A stretch of 43,864 nt of DNA. It comes from Chlorokybus atmophyticus (lineage: Eukaryota > Streptophyta > Chlorokybophyceae > Chlorokybales > Chlorokybaceae). Numbering within the stretch: position 1 is the stretch's first letter; each line of letters begins with the position of its first letter. This document shows, piece after piece, positions 22,367 to 32,534 of the stretch. The position numbers were made by a program, and so were the translations under genes. Where the stretch lies: assembly GCA_009103225.1 (NCBI GenBank), contig RHPI01003369.1:1489943-1533806 (forward strand), read 5' to 3'. A model generated the notes under the pieces. That model searched no databases. It saw only the letters and a program-made list of their open reading frames with translations, and was not told the DNA's origin.

Positions 22367-23500
22367 TCACAAATGCAGACTCCGTTTGAGTTGGGAGGAG
22401 AGCGCCTCCGCGTGTCGGCTACTTCTACTGCTGCTGCTGCTTGAGGCTGATGATGATTGTGCGAGGGCGCGTGCCTGGGCTGCGAGTGAGGCGCGGGCGA
22501 TGTCAACAACGGTGCGAAAGGAATACGGCTCGCAGGCGGCCAGCTCAGACAACACCTTGCGGTTCAACGCCACGTTCTCGCGGCTCAGACCGTGCATCAA
22601 CTGAGAGTACTGCACCTGCTCGCAAACCAACGACATTGACATTGGCGGGTTGGGGGTGTATGACAACTCTTGCGTGCAACTTCTACTGTGCCACATTTGA
22701 CATGCAGCTCACAGAGCAGAGAATGGCATGCATACCCTTGGTGGGTCCTCATTAGGCGGATGTTCAGCAAGAAACGCACGCACCCACGCATAGACTCTCT
22801 GCATTTTGCATGCACATGAAATTTGTTCCAATATCATATTCCTTAGCATAAACCCGGCACCCGTACTGCTGACATGCGCCTAATGCTGGAATGCAAGCAT
22901 GGTCAAGTACATTAACTGGGCCGTGCTGATCTAATTGTATAGGATATGTGAAGGAAGTGCTGTGTGGCACACGCATCACCATGCAACTACAGCCACACTA
23001 CACCAGCAGTTCTATACAAGGGGTTTACACTGTCACCACCGGGTTGTGTTGGTGACACGAATGCGGTCAAGGCAATGCTTGTTCATTGACGCCTTCGCAT
23101 TTGAACTGCCACACTATCAAAACAAGCCAGAAACCAAACAAGACACAAGCTACCACAACCCTAATGCGTTGCAACCTGAGCATACGCGCGCTTCACAGCA
23201 ACAACTGACTAACAAACGAGAGATCGCTTGCTTACCCACGACATGCATTGCAGATGACCGAGAATGGCATAAACACTGCACGATCAAACAAACACAATTG
23301 CTGACCCCGTGTAGGCGTGAGGCGGCGGATACCCTCTGTATCCACAGCGACCGCATGTCTCGCTTCTTGTTTCGTCGGTCTCGGTAGGCGTACTGCAGCG
23401 CCTTCTCCACCCGCTGCCTGGCCGACTTGACGCAGTTCTTGCTCCGGCCCCTGAACCCCTTGGCCAGCGCGAAAAGCTTCTTACGGCCCATGCCACCCAT
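22367..23500 (-). CDS. Mitochondrial large-subunit ribosomal protein bL20m
   Basis: Two exons (23306-23500 and 22367-22615), phase 0, 147 residues. Exon 1 is [19 protein letters not shown] followed by [36 protein letters not shown]. Exon 2 is [33 protein letters not shown]. This is the full bL20 fold, an assembly protein of the bacterial-type 50S subunit. The HG.(n)Y...MHGL...N..LNRKVLSE....EPYSF pattern is that of the nuclear-encoded plant mitochondrial protein. Plastid bL20 is normally plastid-encoded in green plants. A 30-residue Ser-rich basic tail follows the fold. ATG 23500 is used; a second ATG three codons later is possible. The donor is GTCAGC and the intron is 690 nt. Confidence 0.92.
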
Positions 23501-23639
23501 CCTGGCTGGGGCTGAGGCGACAGCGTCTCACTCCTGGACACTTGACCCTGGTTGTACAAGGTCTACTCGAGCTGTCCTTAACAACGATGACGATGTTGGC
23601 CGTTACCGCCGCCGCTTGTCTGTGTAAGCCCCGACAGCT

Positions 23640-25309
23640 GCCGCCCAGCGGACGGCGACGGCGACGGCGGTGATGTCGGCGACGGTGACCGCATTACTTG
23701 TTATAGGCATATAGACTCACCCACTGCACCTCGTTGTAAGGGTGGTTATTGCGGCTGGTTGCTGATTGGTGTTGGCTTTCATGTAGGGATGGGGTCGAAG
23801 ACGCATATGGGCATCCAAGAACGAAGAGACCACATGTTGCATACCGATGACATTGCTTTAGTTAAATATTTGTCTACATACTATCATCGTCACCCTAATA
23901 AATATCAATATTACTTTTTATTTAATACATAACATACGCAAACGTGCTGCTGTTATGGAGATTATGACAATAGACTTGGGAATCCCGGTAAGGCTTCAAA
24001 AGTAATGTACAACAGCACAATCAGCACATTATTTTACAGTTTAAAAAGGCGGTAATTAAGATCACTTGATTTTAAGCATGTGATAAAAATCATGCATAAA
24101 GCAGTGCATATAATGTGTCGTTACATCTTTTGCACATACGTTTTACGTTCAAGCAAGTGTACTCTCATACTTGAAGCACAATGAATAGTTGTAACACTTG
24201 TATATACATGCACTTTCCCCATTCTTAACTTGGTCTGAAAATCGCCTTTTCTTCATGTGAACTATTAGGATGCATTCCTACTATCGTCAACGGTGTAATT
24301 ATTACGGCGAGGTATGCTTCACATACTACGCAATTGCATACAAGGTATCCGCTATGTAGGAATTAATGGATTATGAATATACCATGTGCCGCGTAAGGGA
24401 AAACAAATCCTAATGGTGTACAATGAAAGTACTCAAAGCTTTACATAGGCAACAATTATGCAAGCAATGCACACAATCATAAAAAGTGCTACTATTGTAT
24501 AAACGCTAGCTTAAGTGGCTATTGTACAAAGAATGTGCAAATGTGTGCATAAAAAGGGGAGGGATTGATAAAAATGTTCGAAATTGCATGCCACCGTGGT
24601 TAGGGCATGGGGTATGGGTGTGGTGGGCTACACCAAACTTGTCAACATATGGTCATCTCTATCGTGCATTATACACTTAGCGGCTTGGGCCAGCCCGTGT
24701 TTGTGGTGGTTGTCGCTGTTGTTGTTTATCATGTTGGTTGTGAACGACATACACACTGAGTAACAGTGTGTCAGCTCAAGTACGTTCGCACACAACTACT
24801 TTTGCACTGTGATACCATATTGGAAAGTGTTGTTGTTGTTGGTACTTGGTACACGATGTGTTTGTTAGATTTGTACTCCAACCCTTTCTGATTTACCTTA
24901 TATCAGTGTGTAGACGTGTGAGATGGTCAAAACGACATGTAAAGTTACCCGTCATGTAATATCAATGTGCGGTAAAGCCTGGTACTGCTCATGATCAGTA
25001 TGCAATATGTAGATTGTAGCGGAGGAACTGCTGCATATGTCTGCACTATTCGCACTTCTGCTGAGTTTCAATGCCAATAGGGTTGCTGTGAACTGAGTGT
25101 ACTGGGTAGACAGCTACGTGTCATGCAGCTTGCACTCATTGTTATGGCCCTTACCCAACCAATTCCTGGTTCAGGGTGTGCCAAACACGTTGTGGGTATA
25201 AACTTCCTTACATGCAGGTGCTCACTCTACATACATGTACCCGACGTGCGCAACAGAACCCTTACAATGACATTGGTTTGTATATGTACAAAGCCAGTTG
25301 CATGTACAA
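23640..25309. other. AT-rich gene-free block between bL20m and the PP2C gene
   Basis: G+C falls to roughly 25-40% over much of 23800-24600 (hand count of single 60-base lines: 25% and 32%), against about 50-65% in flanking genes. There are almost no open frames and no CA/CG tracts of the kind common elsewhere. I recognise no tRNA, snRNA, transposase or organelle gene. It may hold the bL20m promoter and the PP2C 3' UTR. Confidence 0.55.
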
Positions 25310-27426
25310 TTATTCGCACACTCTGCCAGCATCTACATAGCATTCAGCATCAACACCATCGTCTTCGCCACTGTCTGCACCCTCCGCATCGTCCGGGCTA
25401 GACAAAACCTCGGAAACAAGCGTGGCGTACACTCCGCGCAGCTCATCGGTGTCCACATACTCTGGCACATCAGATGACGAGACAACATTGGCCACAATCA
25501 CCGTTATGTCATCTTCCTTGCCACCTGCAAGCAAATATTGTGAGACGCGTGCGCTGCTCGCAACAATATCACATACACGTGTATCAAACCTGATCAGGTA
25601 GTACATTAAACATGAACGAAATGACATCTACACAACTGAACAAGCAGGTCGTTACAACTGCCGTGCATGGACGCCGAGTGACAGTACCTCTCATTCTGGT
25701 GAACATGCGCTGCAACAAGGGAACCTCGCCCTGCACAGCAAAAATGTGTTCATTCTCAACAGCCATTGCAGTATCTCAGAAAACGTGTGCATTGTGGACT
25801 GACACTGTGCGCACCTCTGTCACTGCTCTTTGGTAGAAAGGAGACTCATATTTTACGTCACGTGAAAGAGCAGCAGCACGTTCCGCCAGAGCAGTTGCTG
25901 CGCAAGCAAGAGCACCAGTTGTTAATGTTGTGAGTCTACAGGCCACAGCACATGTACAATGAGGTCATAAAGACCCACCAACAAGAAGTTGATGCTCAGC
26001 ATTCAGTAAATGACATACCTGTTTGTTGAGCGCTCGCTATCGTGCGCAACTTGTTGTTCTGTGCACATGGAATCACGGTGAAAGTTTATGACTGCACTGC
26101 AGCAGCTCATGACAATTGCTGGAGTGCGTGTGATTGATTGCATTGCGTACCTCTTGCACAATTGTCACAACCTCTTTATCAAACAGATTGTCCCACAAAC
26201 CATCCGTGGCCAAGAGAATTGTGTCTCCAAGCCTCAGCTGGTACTCGATCACCTGCAGACACACATAACTTATCCTCCGCTGTCATGTTGCACATGCACG
26301 TAACAGTGAAATACTTACATCCGCATCCACGGCCAGATCAGCAGCAAACTTGAAGCTTCCGTCACTAGCAAATTGTAGGGGGCAGTTGAAATAATGCTCA
26401 AGCACAGGACTGGAATACACTATCCGATCATTTCTGATTATCCTGAAGCCGCTATCTCCCAAATTGCCCGCAACCAAATCGCCTTCTGGTGACAGTGTAA
26501 TCACGCACCTGCCATGCAAATTGTTATAGGTTCTTGCATCTGAACAGACACCATCCATGAAACAGCCTTGCAGAGACACCAGGCCACAATTGCACCATTA
26601 GAGTCTACTCATGCAGGGGCAAAGTGTATCACCCCGGACCCCAACAGGTCATACAGGCAGCTGGGTGAACGCTGCTGCCTGAAACTGATGACTTCAGCTG
26701 TCAAGAACATAAGCCGAGTGCGCCCCCATTTGTAAACGATTGGGGTACACTCGGCTTTTGCTTGGTGCATTTGAGGTGAGGTAAACTTGCAATGCTCGGT
26801 ATAGGTATGATCGTGCCATACATGGTTGCGGCGCCTGGTGCTGTTGTCCTGGCTTGAGACAGAGCCAACATGCGCCGTGGATGACCATCTGCCTGCCACG
26901 CATGCATGCATGAGCGGTGTGAACACTGCAAGTGCCCACACGGATGATGTGCTTAGCATGCACTCACTTCACCGTCCTCAACGATTATTTGCGCTGAGGA
27001 CATCAACTGTTGTGCAAAGATCTTGGGGTCCACTCCATCCGCTGCACACCTGACAATCTGTACATTAGGGAGTGCCCCCCGCATGTCTTTCTTGTTGGCA
27101 CGTCAATATGGACAACCTTGACAAACTGCCAACACGCTAGCAGTATGTTGCTGGCATTCATCACTGGCAAACCACCCACACAAAGACTCACCCGCTCACG
27201 CCGTCTGAAACACCAATCGCTCCACCCCTCCTTCTTGATATGAACCACGCATCTTCACCACCTTTTGCAGCCTAGATTGGAAGCAATGAGTGTGAACACA
27301 GTGTACAGTACATAGCTGACATTTCCAATGATGAGTGCTGCCGCGCTCACCTTGTCTTTATGAGGAATGTTAGCCACTCCCACAGCCAAGGCCACTGGAG
27401 GGGCAGGTAGTCGAGGTGGCTGCTCC
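25310..27426 (-). CDS. PP2C-family serine/threonine phosphatase, PTC7-like (5' end lost at assembly gap)
   Basis: Exons read in phase: 27351-27426, 27192-27271, 26973-27049, 26633-26697, 26319-26508, 26151-26252, 26019-26058, 25815-25897, 25688-25730, 25310-25524. The start is VGVANIPHKDK|AAKGGEDAWFIS, with the first metal-binding Asp in GVSDGVSG. Later come GNLGDSGFRIIRNDRIVYSS, DTILLATDGLWDNLFD and GGKEDDITVIVAN, the three conserved PP2C Mg/Mn sites, in the order of the PTC7/SpoIIE-like group that acts in mitochondria and plastids. The acidic tail (SPDDAEGADSGEDDGVD) is unusual. The junction between the exons at 26633 and 26508 is not resolved; a non-GT donor or a microexon is possible. The first exon continues upstream (phase 2 acceptor at 27427), but the sequence beyond 27524 is a copy of ENGase and then Ns. 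Confidence 0.82.
26711..26757. repeat. Intronic hairpin in the PP2C gene
   Basis: AAGCCGAGTG (26711-26720) pairs with CACTCGGCTT (26748-26757). The stem continues inward by a G-T wobble and four G-C pairs after one mismatch, with a loop of about 14 nt. It lies inside the intron between the exons at 26973 and 26697. Confidence 0.75.
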
Positions 27427-27523
27427 CTGCCAAGTCAGGGACATTTTGTTGGCCACTGGCACAAACATTTCAAGCAAAGTCACAAACAAAACCCTGCAGC
27501 TTAACTAGCCAAGCAGCCCCCCC

Positions 27524-27762
27524 CCGTAGCTGAGTGCCTGCACCCCAAACACCACCTTGCCCACGTCACTCGGCACCCGCAGCCTCGACACCCTGAAACG
27601 CGGTACAAACGCCGCCCCGAGCCACTCCCACACGGGAGGGGTTGTATCATCAACCACATCACCATCCACATTCCCATCGACATCGACGACAGAGATTTTC
27701 TCCAAGTGGTAGAACACGTCCCAACGCAGAGGTGCCACGTCGCACATGTCCACGTCCCACCC
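27524..27762 (-). repeat. 239-bp verbatim copy of ENGase exon 8, probable assembly artefact
   Basis: Bases 27524-27762 match 17401-17639 (offset 10123) with no difference seen on reading, in the same orientation. The copy begins right after a run of nine or more C and stops at the N gap. An exact copy with a homopolymer on one side and a gap on the other points to a misjoined contig end rather than an old duplication. Confidence 0.85.
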
Positions 27763-27784
27763 NNNNNNNNNNNNNNNNNNNNNN
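27763..27784. other. Assembly gap (22 N)
   Basis: A run of N. The left flank is the ENGase fragment and the right flank is the tandem repeat at 27785. Confidence 1.
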
Positions 27785-28270
27785 GCCCTGGGAACAAAGG
27801 AAAGAGATTGTGCAAAGAAGAGCATCACAGACAGATGCCTTGACTATCAACGTTGTGAAGGCAATGGTGCAAGGGTCAATTCATCCATCATGCAATGTTT
27901 CTGTTGACGCCATGTAGTAGCCAAGGTTGTAATTCAATTTAATTCAAGTTAGCAACGTGTTGGATCCTCAGCAATGTATGAGTGCGTGCCTGCCATGAGC
28001 ATGCACAATGGGCAAGGGACTGGCTGTTGACCTATGCCCATTGGGAAAAGCAATTGCGCAAAAACGAGCACCACAGACAGGTGCCTCATTATCAACGTTG
28101 TGAAGGCAATGGTGCAATTCATCAAGTCCTCCAGCATGCAATGTTTCAATTGATGACGCCATCTAGTAGCCAAGAAATCCACATCAGCAACGTAGAAGAT
28201 CCTCAGCAATATACGTATGCGTGCGTGCCATGAGCATGCACAATGGCCAAGGGACTGGCAGTTGATCTAT
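27785..28270. repeat. 235-bp tandem repeat, about two copies
   Basis: GAGCAT/CACAGACAG, TATCAACGTTGTGAAGGCAA, TGCAATGTTTC and CCATGAGCATGCACAATGG recur in the same order. The phrase CCTCAGCAAT at 27966 and again at 28201 sets the period at 235 bp. The copies differ by substitutions and short indels (for example an extra run of about 18 bp near 27925), so the duplication is not an assembly echo. No coding function was seen. Confidence 0.85.
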
Positions 28271-28372
28271 GCTGGCTACAGGCATGCTTGCAAAACGGAC
28301 AAACGCATACGATACTGCTACTTGCTGGCATGCAACTATCGTCACATGAAACGCATGAGACCACCATGCCGC

Positions 28373-28987
28373 TTACTCGGCAAGCAGCGCCTCTTCCTGC
28401 GCAACCCGCTGCCGCCACTTGATGAGCTGCTGCGCCTCGTCATCTGAAAGCTGCTGCACCCCCTCCGCAACCTCAATGAGCTGGTCGTCCTCGTCAACGT
28501 ACAGAGACGCCCGCACCCTGAAGTCCCCTGCCCCTCTTCTCCTACCACCAATGCTGCTAGCGTCCCATCCGAAACCCCTCGACAACCGCATGCATGCCTG
28601 CAGTCAAGACGACATGCTCAATCTTGCTTGAGTGCATTGGCAACGAGCAAGCAACCAAGCAATCAATGAACCAACCAAACGACCAGTCAAGCGAGCATGC
28701 TGGTTCTGACCAAGACAAGACGCGAATCGGTCACGACCAAATGCTTCCGCGAACAACAACAGCAATGCCCTTCTGCTTACCTGCTGTTGTGTGCAAGGGG
28801 AGGGACCAATGCTGCAGCGGCAAGCTCCCAGCAGTGACGACGGCGACGCCCGTGGCAAGCTGAAGCATGCGCTCTGCTTGTGCATCTGCTGCCGCCGCAA
28901 GCTTGCACCAACAGCAGCGGGCTGGCAGACTACATGCAACCTTAAAATGGAAGAGGACGAGGAGCAGCAGGAGGCTGTCGCCGCCAT
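28373..28987 (-). CDS. Plastid-type transit-peptide protein of unknown function
   Basis: Two exons (28781-28987 and 28373-28597), phase 0 (CAG|GTAAGC to CTGCAG|GCA), give 143 residues. The N-terminus, MAATASCCSSSSSILRLH followed by a Ser/Arg/Gln-rich, acid-free stretch of about 80 residues, is a textbook chloroplast transit peptide by composition, with a likely processing region near RVRASLYVDEDD. The mature part is short and acidic, mostly one predicted helix: DDQLIEVAEGVQQLSDDEAQ then QLIKWRQRVAQEEALLAE. I do not recognise the family. The 3' end lies just downstream of the 235-bp tandem repeat. Confidence 0.7.
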
Positions 28988-29657
28988 CCTCACCGCCCAC
29001 CTCTCAACTACGCCCTCCAGCTCAACTGCTACAGAGCACAAGGCCAGCACAGGTGAGCAGGTAACTCCACATTTCCAAAATTCCCACATGAAGATCTCAA
29101 CGAACGGCTGAAGCTGCGCGCGCAGACTGTGACGCCAATGCAACCGTCCGATGACACACCCAGCGCTTATGCCTGCGTGGCTTGTTATAGAGTTGGCCCA
29201 GCACAGGGGAATGTTGATCCTTCTTGTAAAAGGTTTTGTACAACACATGATGAGTGGTGACTGGCCTCAAAAATGGCCTAAGGTGTTTCCCCAACCAATT
29301 CTTGTTACTTCTGTAATGGACACCTCAACCGCCTGACCCCCCCCAAATGAATCCCTTTTACAAGACCGGATCGCTACGGTTGGATGTGACGCTTGTGCCA
29401 CGATTGATAGCTTCCTGGCTGATGATGACTTAGAGGGCATACATAGACAGTTGTACAAAAGATGCAAGCTGCATCATGTGCATGCGTAAGACATGCCATG
29501 GCGTGTTGCAGGTAACATGAATTATGATGTTCACAGCTGTATCAGAGTGTGCGACACGCTCACACCAACACATGCACGCAAGGCCATGTTGCACTCTAGG
29601 CCATGTTGCACTCTTAGCTCAGCTTACACAAACCATACGTAACGTGATTAGCGTGCA
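28988..29657. other. Intergenic region between the unknown plastid protein and the GTPase
   Basis: Both neighbours are on the minus strand, so this 670-bp stretch should hold a promoter and a 3' UTR. A 17-bp exact tandem duplication lies at 29581-29614. No gene was seen. Confidence 0.5.
29581..29614. repeat. Exact 17-bp tandem duplication
   Basis: AGGCCATGTTGCACTCT occurs twice head to tail (29581-29597 and 29598-29614). Confidence 0.95.
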
Positions 29658-31878
29658 TCACGTCCTGTTGAAGTCGTCATCAAATTCTATCCTATCGAGA
29701 TCAACATCGTAATAGTCGTTGCCAGCACGCGCTGGTGGCTGCTGCAATGCGCGCCACCCCAAGCTGCCTCTGCGGAAGTCGTTGAGCAGCCTCTCGCCAG
29801 CTTGATTGATGTCCCCCTGGTACTTGGCTTCCGCCAAGGAATACACATAGCTGCAAACATTACAAGTAAGCTGGTGTAAGGGCAAAAAACTGCAGTGTCT
29901 CGTATTGACAGCAAATAATCATTGCCATCCTCAAGACTCACTCTTCCCCAGTGCGAAACTTGGCACTGACTCCGTATCTGCCTTCTAGAACCGCACCCAT
30001 ACTCTGCCCGTTGCCTGCAGAGTCACACCCATCAGCGCGAGTTGAACTCTGATCAGTTGCATATAAGCATAGGTGCGAGTTGCATGCTCTTGAGACTTAT
30101 GTATACACCAGCGCGTGTAATGAAAGCACAACAAATTACCTTGTGGTAGCCGGAGCAACCGCTCTACCAAAACTGCAGCGACAGATGATGCCAAGTACGC
30201 AGCCTCTCCAATGTCATTGCAGATGGCCAGCAGCGTCGCAGCTTCTTGATCATCGATGCGCATTGGAAGCACGCCCGGTGCATCCAGCAAGTCCAAGTCA
30301 CCTCCAATGCGGAGCCATCTGCGGCGATCAGCTTTAGTGTAAGTTGGACAGCATCATTTGTACTTACATCACTGCTGTGGAGACTCTACCTAAGATGGCG
30401 TGTCACACCAGGCTTTGGCTCACTTTTGCACAGCTTCCTTTTTAGCATCCTGTTGATAAGTGCAGACTTTCCCACATTTGGATAACCAACAACAGCTGCG
30501 CGCATCTGCAATGACGGAGAGAGATTGCGCTTATAGCAATGCTGCGTCCCAATGTATGCAAGTTTGAGGTTGCAAGGGAGGTACGGGGACAGCTTACAGG
30601 TCGAGGAAGTAAACCCTTTTTTCTCCGCTTCTCGTTGATGCCCACACTCACAGAGAGGGCTGCTTTTGTGAGCTCATTGATCCCCTGCACACAACATGTG
30701 AGCATCGCTGGCAGCAACACTCACTACGACACAATTGCACGCATGCTCATCACCTGTACAGACCTTGCCGCTGCGCCCATCAGTGAAGATCACTCCTTGC
30801 CTGGATTGCTTGAAGTAATCAGCCCAGGCTCGTCTATCTTGTGAAGACACCATATCGTCGCGGTTGAGCACTAGTATACACTTCTTGCCATTAGCCCATT
30901 CTTTCAACTGCAGACAACGTGAGCGTCACAAACATAGACCATGATGATGTACAGCGTAACTGCCTTGCTAACAGTGAATAGGGCCATCGTACACAACCCA
31001 GTGCTTGTATGGAATTGACACCCCTAAGTTAGATCATGCAACCTCTTGTAGAATGCCTGCTGATCGACTAGTTCACACAATGCATGCAGCAGCCAGTGTG
31101 CACTCACTGCCGGATAGCTGGTGGCCAGTGGTATGCGTGCATCTCGAACGTCCAACACCACATCAACTGAGCGCAGCTGCTCTTTCAGCAACCTCTCCGC
31201 GCGAGCAATGTGTCCAGGATACCACTGCAGCAACATAGCCACATCAGCACAAAGCAACTTCGAACGAACAGCTCCCCTCATAGACATGGCATACGTTTGC
31301 CTTGAGTTTAGTGTCAACACACAGGTGTAAGTGCAGTAACAATGCTCACTTGTACAAGGCGACCCGTTGAGACCGAAACGCCCTCGTCCAGCTCATCTGG
31401 CACAGCAGTGTTTAATACCTGAGCGCGAGGCCTCAATTGCGCGGGCGGTTGTCTCTGAGTGAAAAATGCGGAAGTAAGAACGAAGCCTTCAGTGTTGTTT
31501 GATGCATATGTGTGTGGTGCAGCTACATGCATGACATGGATATGGCAGCCAAGAGGCGCAACGTTAAGTGTGAAATTCAAAAAACAAACAGCGATTGGCA
31601 ACGACCGGTATGGGAATTTGAAACATCTTATCAACGCAGACTATCAATGCAGAAAACAAAAAAATGGCTGACAATGCAGAATTGAATGTGAGAGAACAAC
31701 GAATGAGCCACAACACGTAAGTGTCATTCACCGTGACGCTGTGCGGCCTGCGGCGGACGCCTGAGGACAGACCTCGCAAGCCGTTGCACGGCCGCTGCAG
31801 CGACAACGTGGACAACGCAACTGCGCACAAAGCTCCAGCAGCACCCTTTGTTGAAGCCCAAGATGCTGCCAACATCAT
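29658..31878 (-). CDS. Circularly permuted GTPase of the YlqF/RbgA family, organelle-targeted
   Basis: Nine exons (31732-31878, 31350-31454, 31108-31224, 30764-30907, 30598-30684, 30390-30505, 30140-30318, 29942-30014, 29658-29850) give 386 residues. The first 50 residues are Ala/Ser/Arg-rich without acids, a transit peptide. Then [34 protein letters not shown], the G4 motif LNRDDM (about 138-143), G1 GYPNVGKS (about 207-214) and G3 DAPG (about 250). The order G4-G1-G3 is the circular permutation typical of YlqF/RbgA/MTG1, which helps assemble the large subunit of bacterial-type ribosomes. Plant relatives act in chloroplasts or mitochondria; the sequence does not tell which. All exon joins keep phase. 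Start is ATG 31878, with a second Met next to it. Confidence 0.92.
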
Positions 31879-32367
31879 GCTGCAGCCACGTGGCACTCTG
31901 CCGCCACTGCCACCGCCGCCGCCGCCGCCCTCACTCACGTCCTAAACCCTAACAATCTGAACCCGACTGACAACTAAGCCATTTGAGTCTAGGGGATCCG
32001 GATCAGTTTATCAACCACCTAAACCTAAACCTTGCCTGAGCGGTGACAGCAGCGGCGGCGGTGAGGGTGTTGTCGGGCGGGTGCATGCCGTCCTTTTGCC
32101 GGCTTCGAGACGCTGCTGAATTTTTATATTTTAGTGACGTATTGTTCAGCGGCGACGCCTCACTTGCGCTTCCACGGTGGCTAGGGACTGCATTTCCACA
32201 CGTTAGAACTGTACAGACAGGTCTGGTCAGCAGCTGCTGGACAGTTTTGGGTTATCTGGTTTGCATGCTGCGGGCAAGCAGAGTTTCACTGTGTATTGCA
32301 TGCTGTCACGCCTCCATGAGCTGCGTACGCCAGAGATAACAGCTGTCCGGTCAAGTGTCAGTTGGAC
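31879..32367. promoter_or_regulatory. Bidirectional promoter region between the GTPase and the HPAT-like gene
   Basis: A 490-bp divergent interval. It contains an exact telo-box AAACCCTAA at 31944-31952 and related AAACCTAAACC at about 32022-32033. The (CCG)n run at 31912-31929 lies next to the GTPase start. A shared promoter for both genes is inference. Confidence 0.5.
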
Positions 32368-32534
32368 ATGGGCACCTCAGACTTGGACAGTTGGTTCAAG
32401 ATTGTGAGTAGCATTGCGCGCACGTGTTCACATTCGACTTTGTAACGGTGTGAATGTACGTGCAGGTGTTGGAAGTGCTTGAAGTTCATTGCTGCAGTAA
32501 GTCGGATATGCGAGCAGCGGCGGCATGGCGCTGA
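32368..32534 (+). other. Possible spliced upstream ORF overlapping the HPAT-like start
   Basis: ATG at 32368 opens 12 codons ending at a strong donor (ATT|GTGAGT, 32403). An acceptor (GTGCAG) at 32465 resumes the frame from 32466 to TGA at 32532-32534. The 35-codon product, MGTSDLDSWFKIVLEVLEVH and onward, ends in the sequence ATGGCGCTGA, so its stop lies eight bases into the main coding region. Without splicing the frame would continue into the intron. This is a reading of the sequence only. Confidence 0.35.

Noticed and set aside
23156..23164. AACCCTAAT, telo-box-like motif inside the bL20m intron
   Set aside because: It lacks the leading A of the exact motif and is not in a promoter position.
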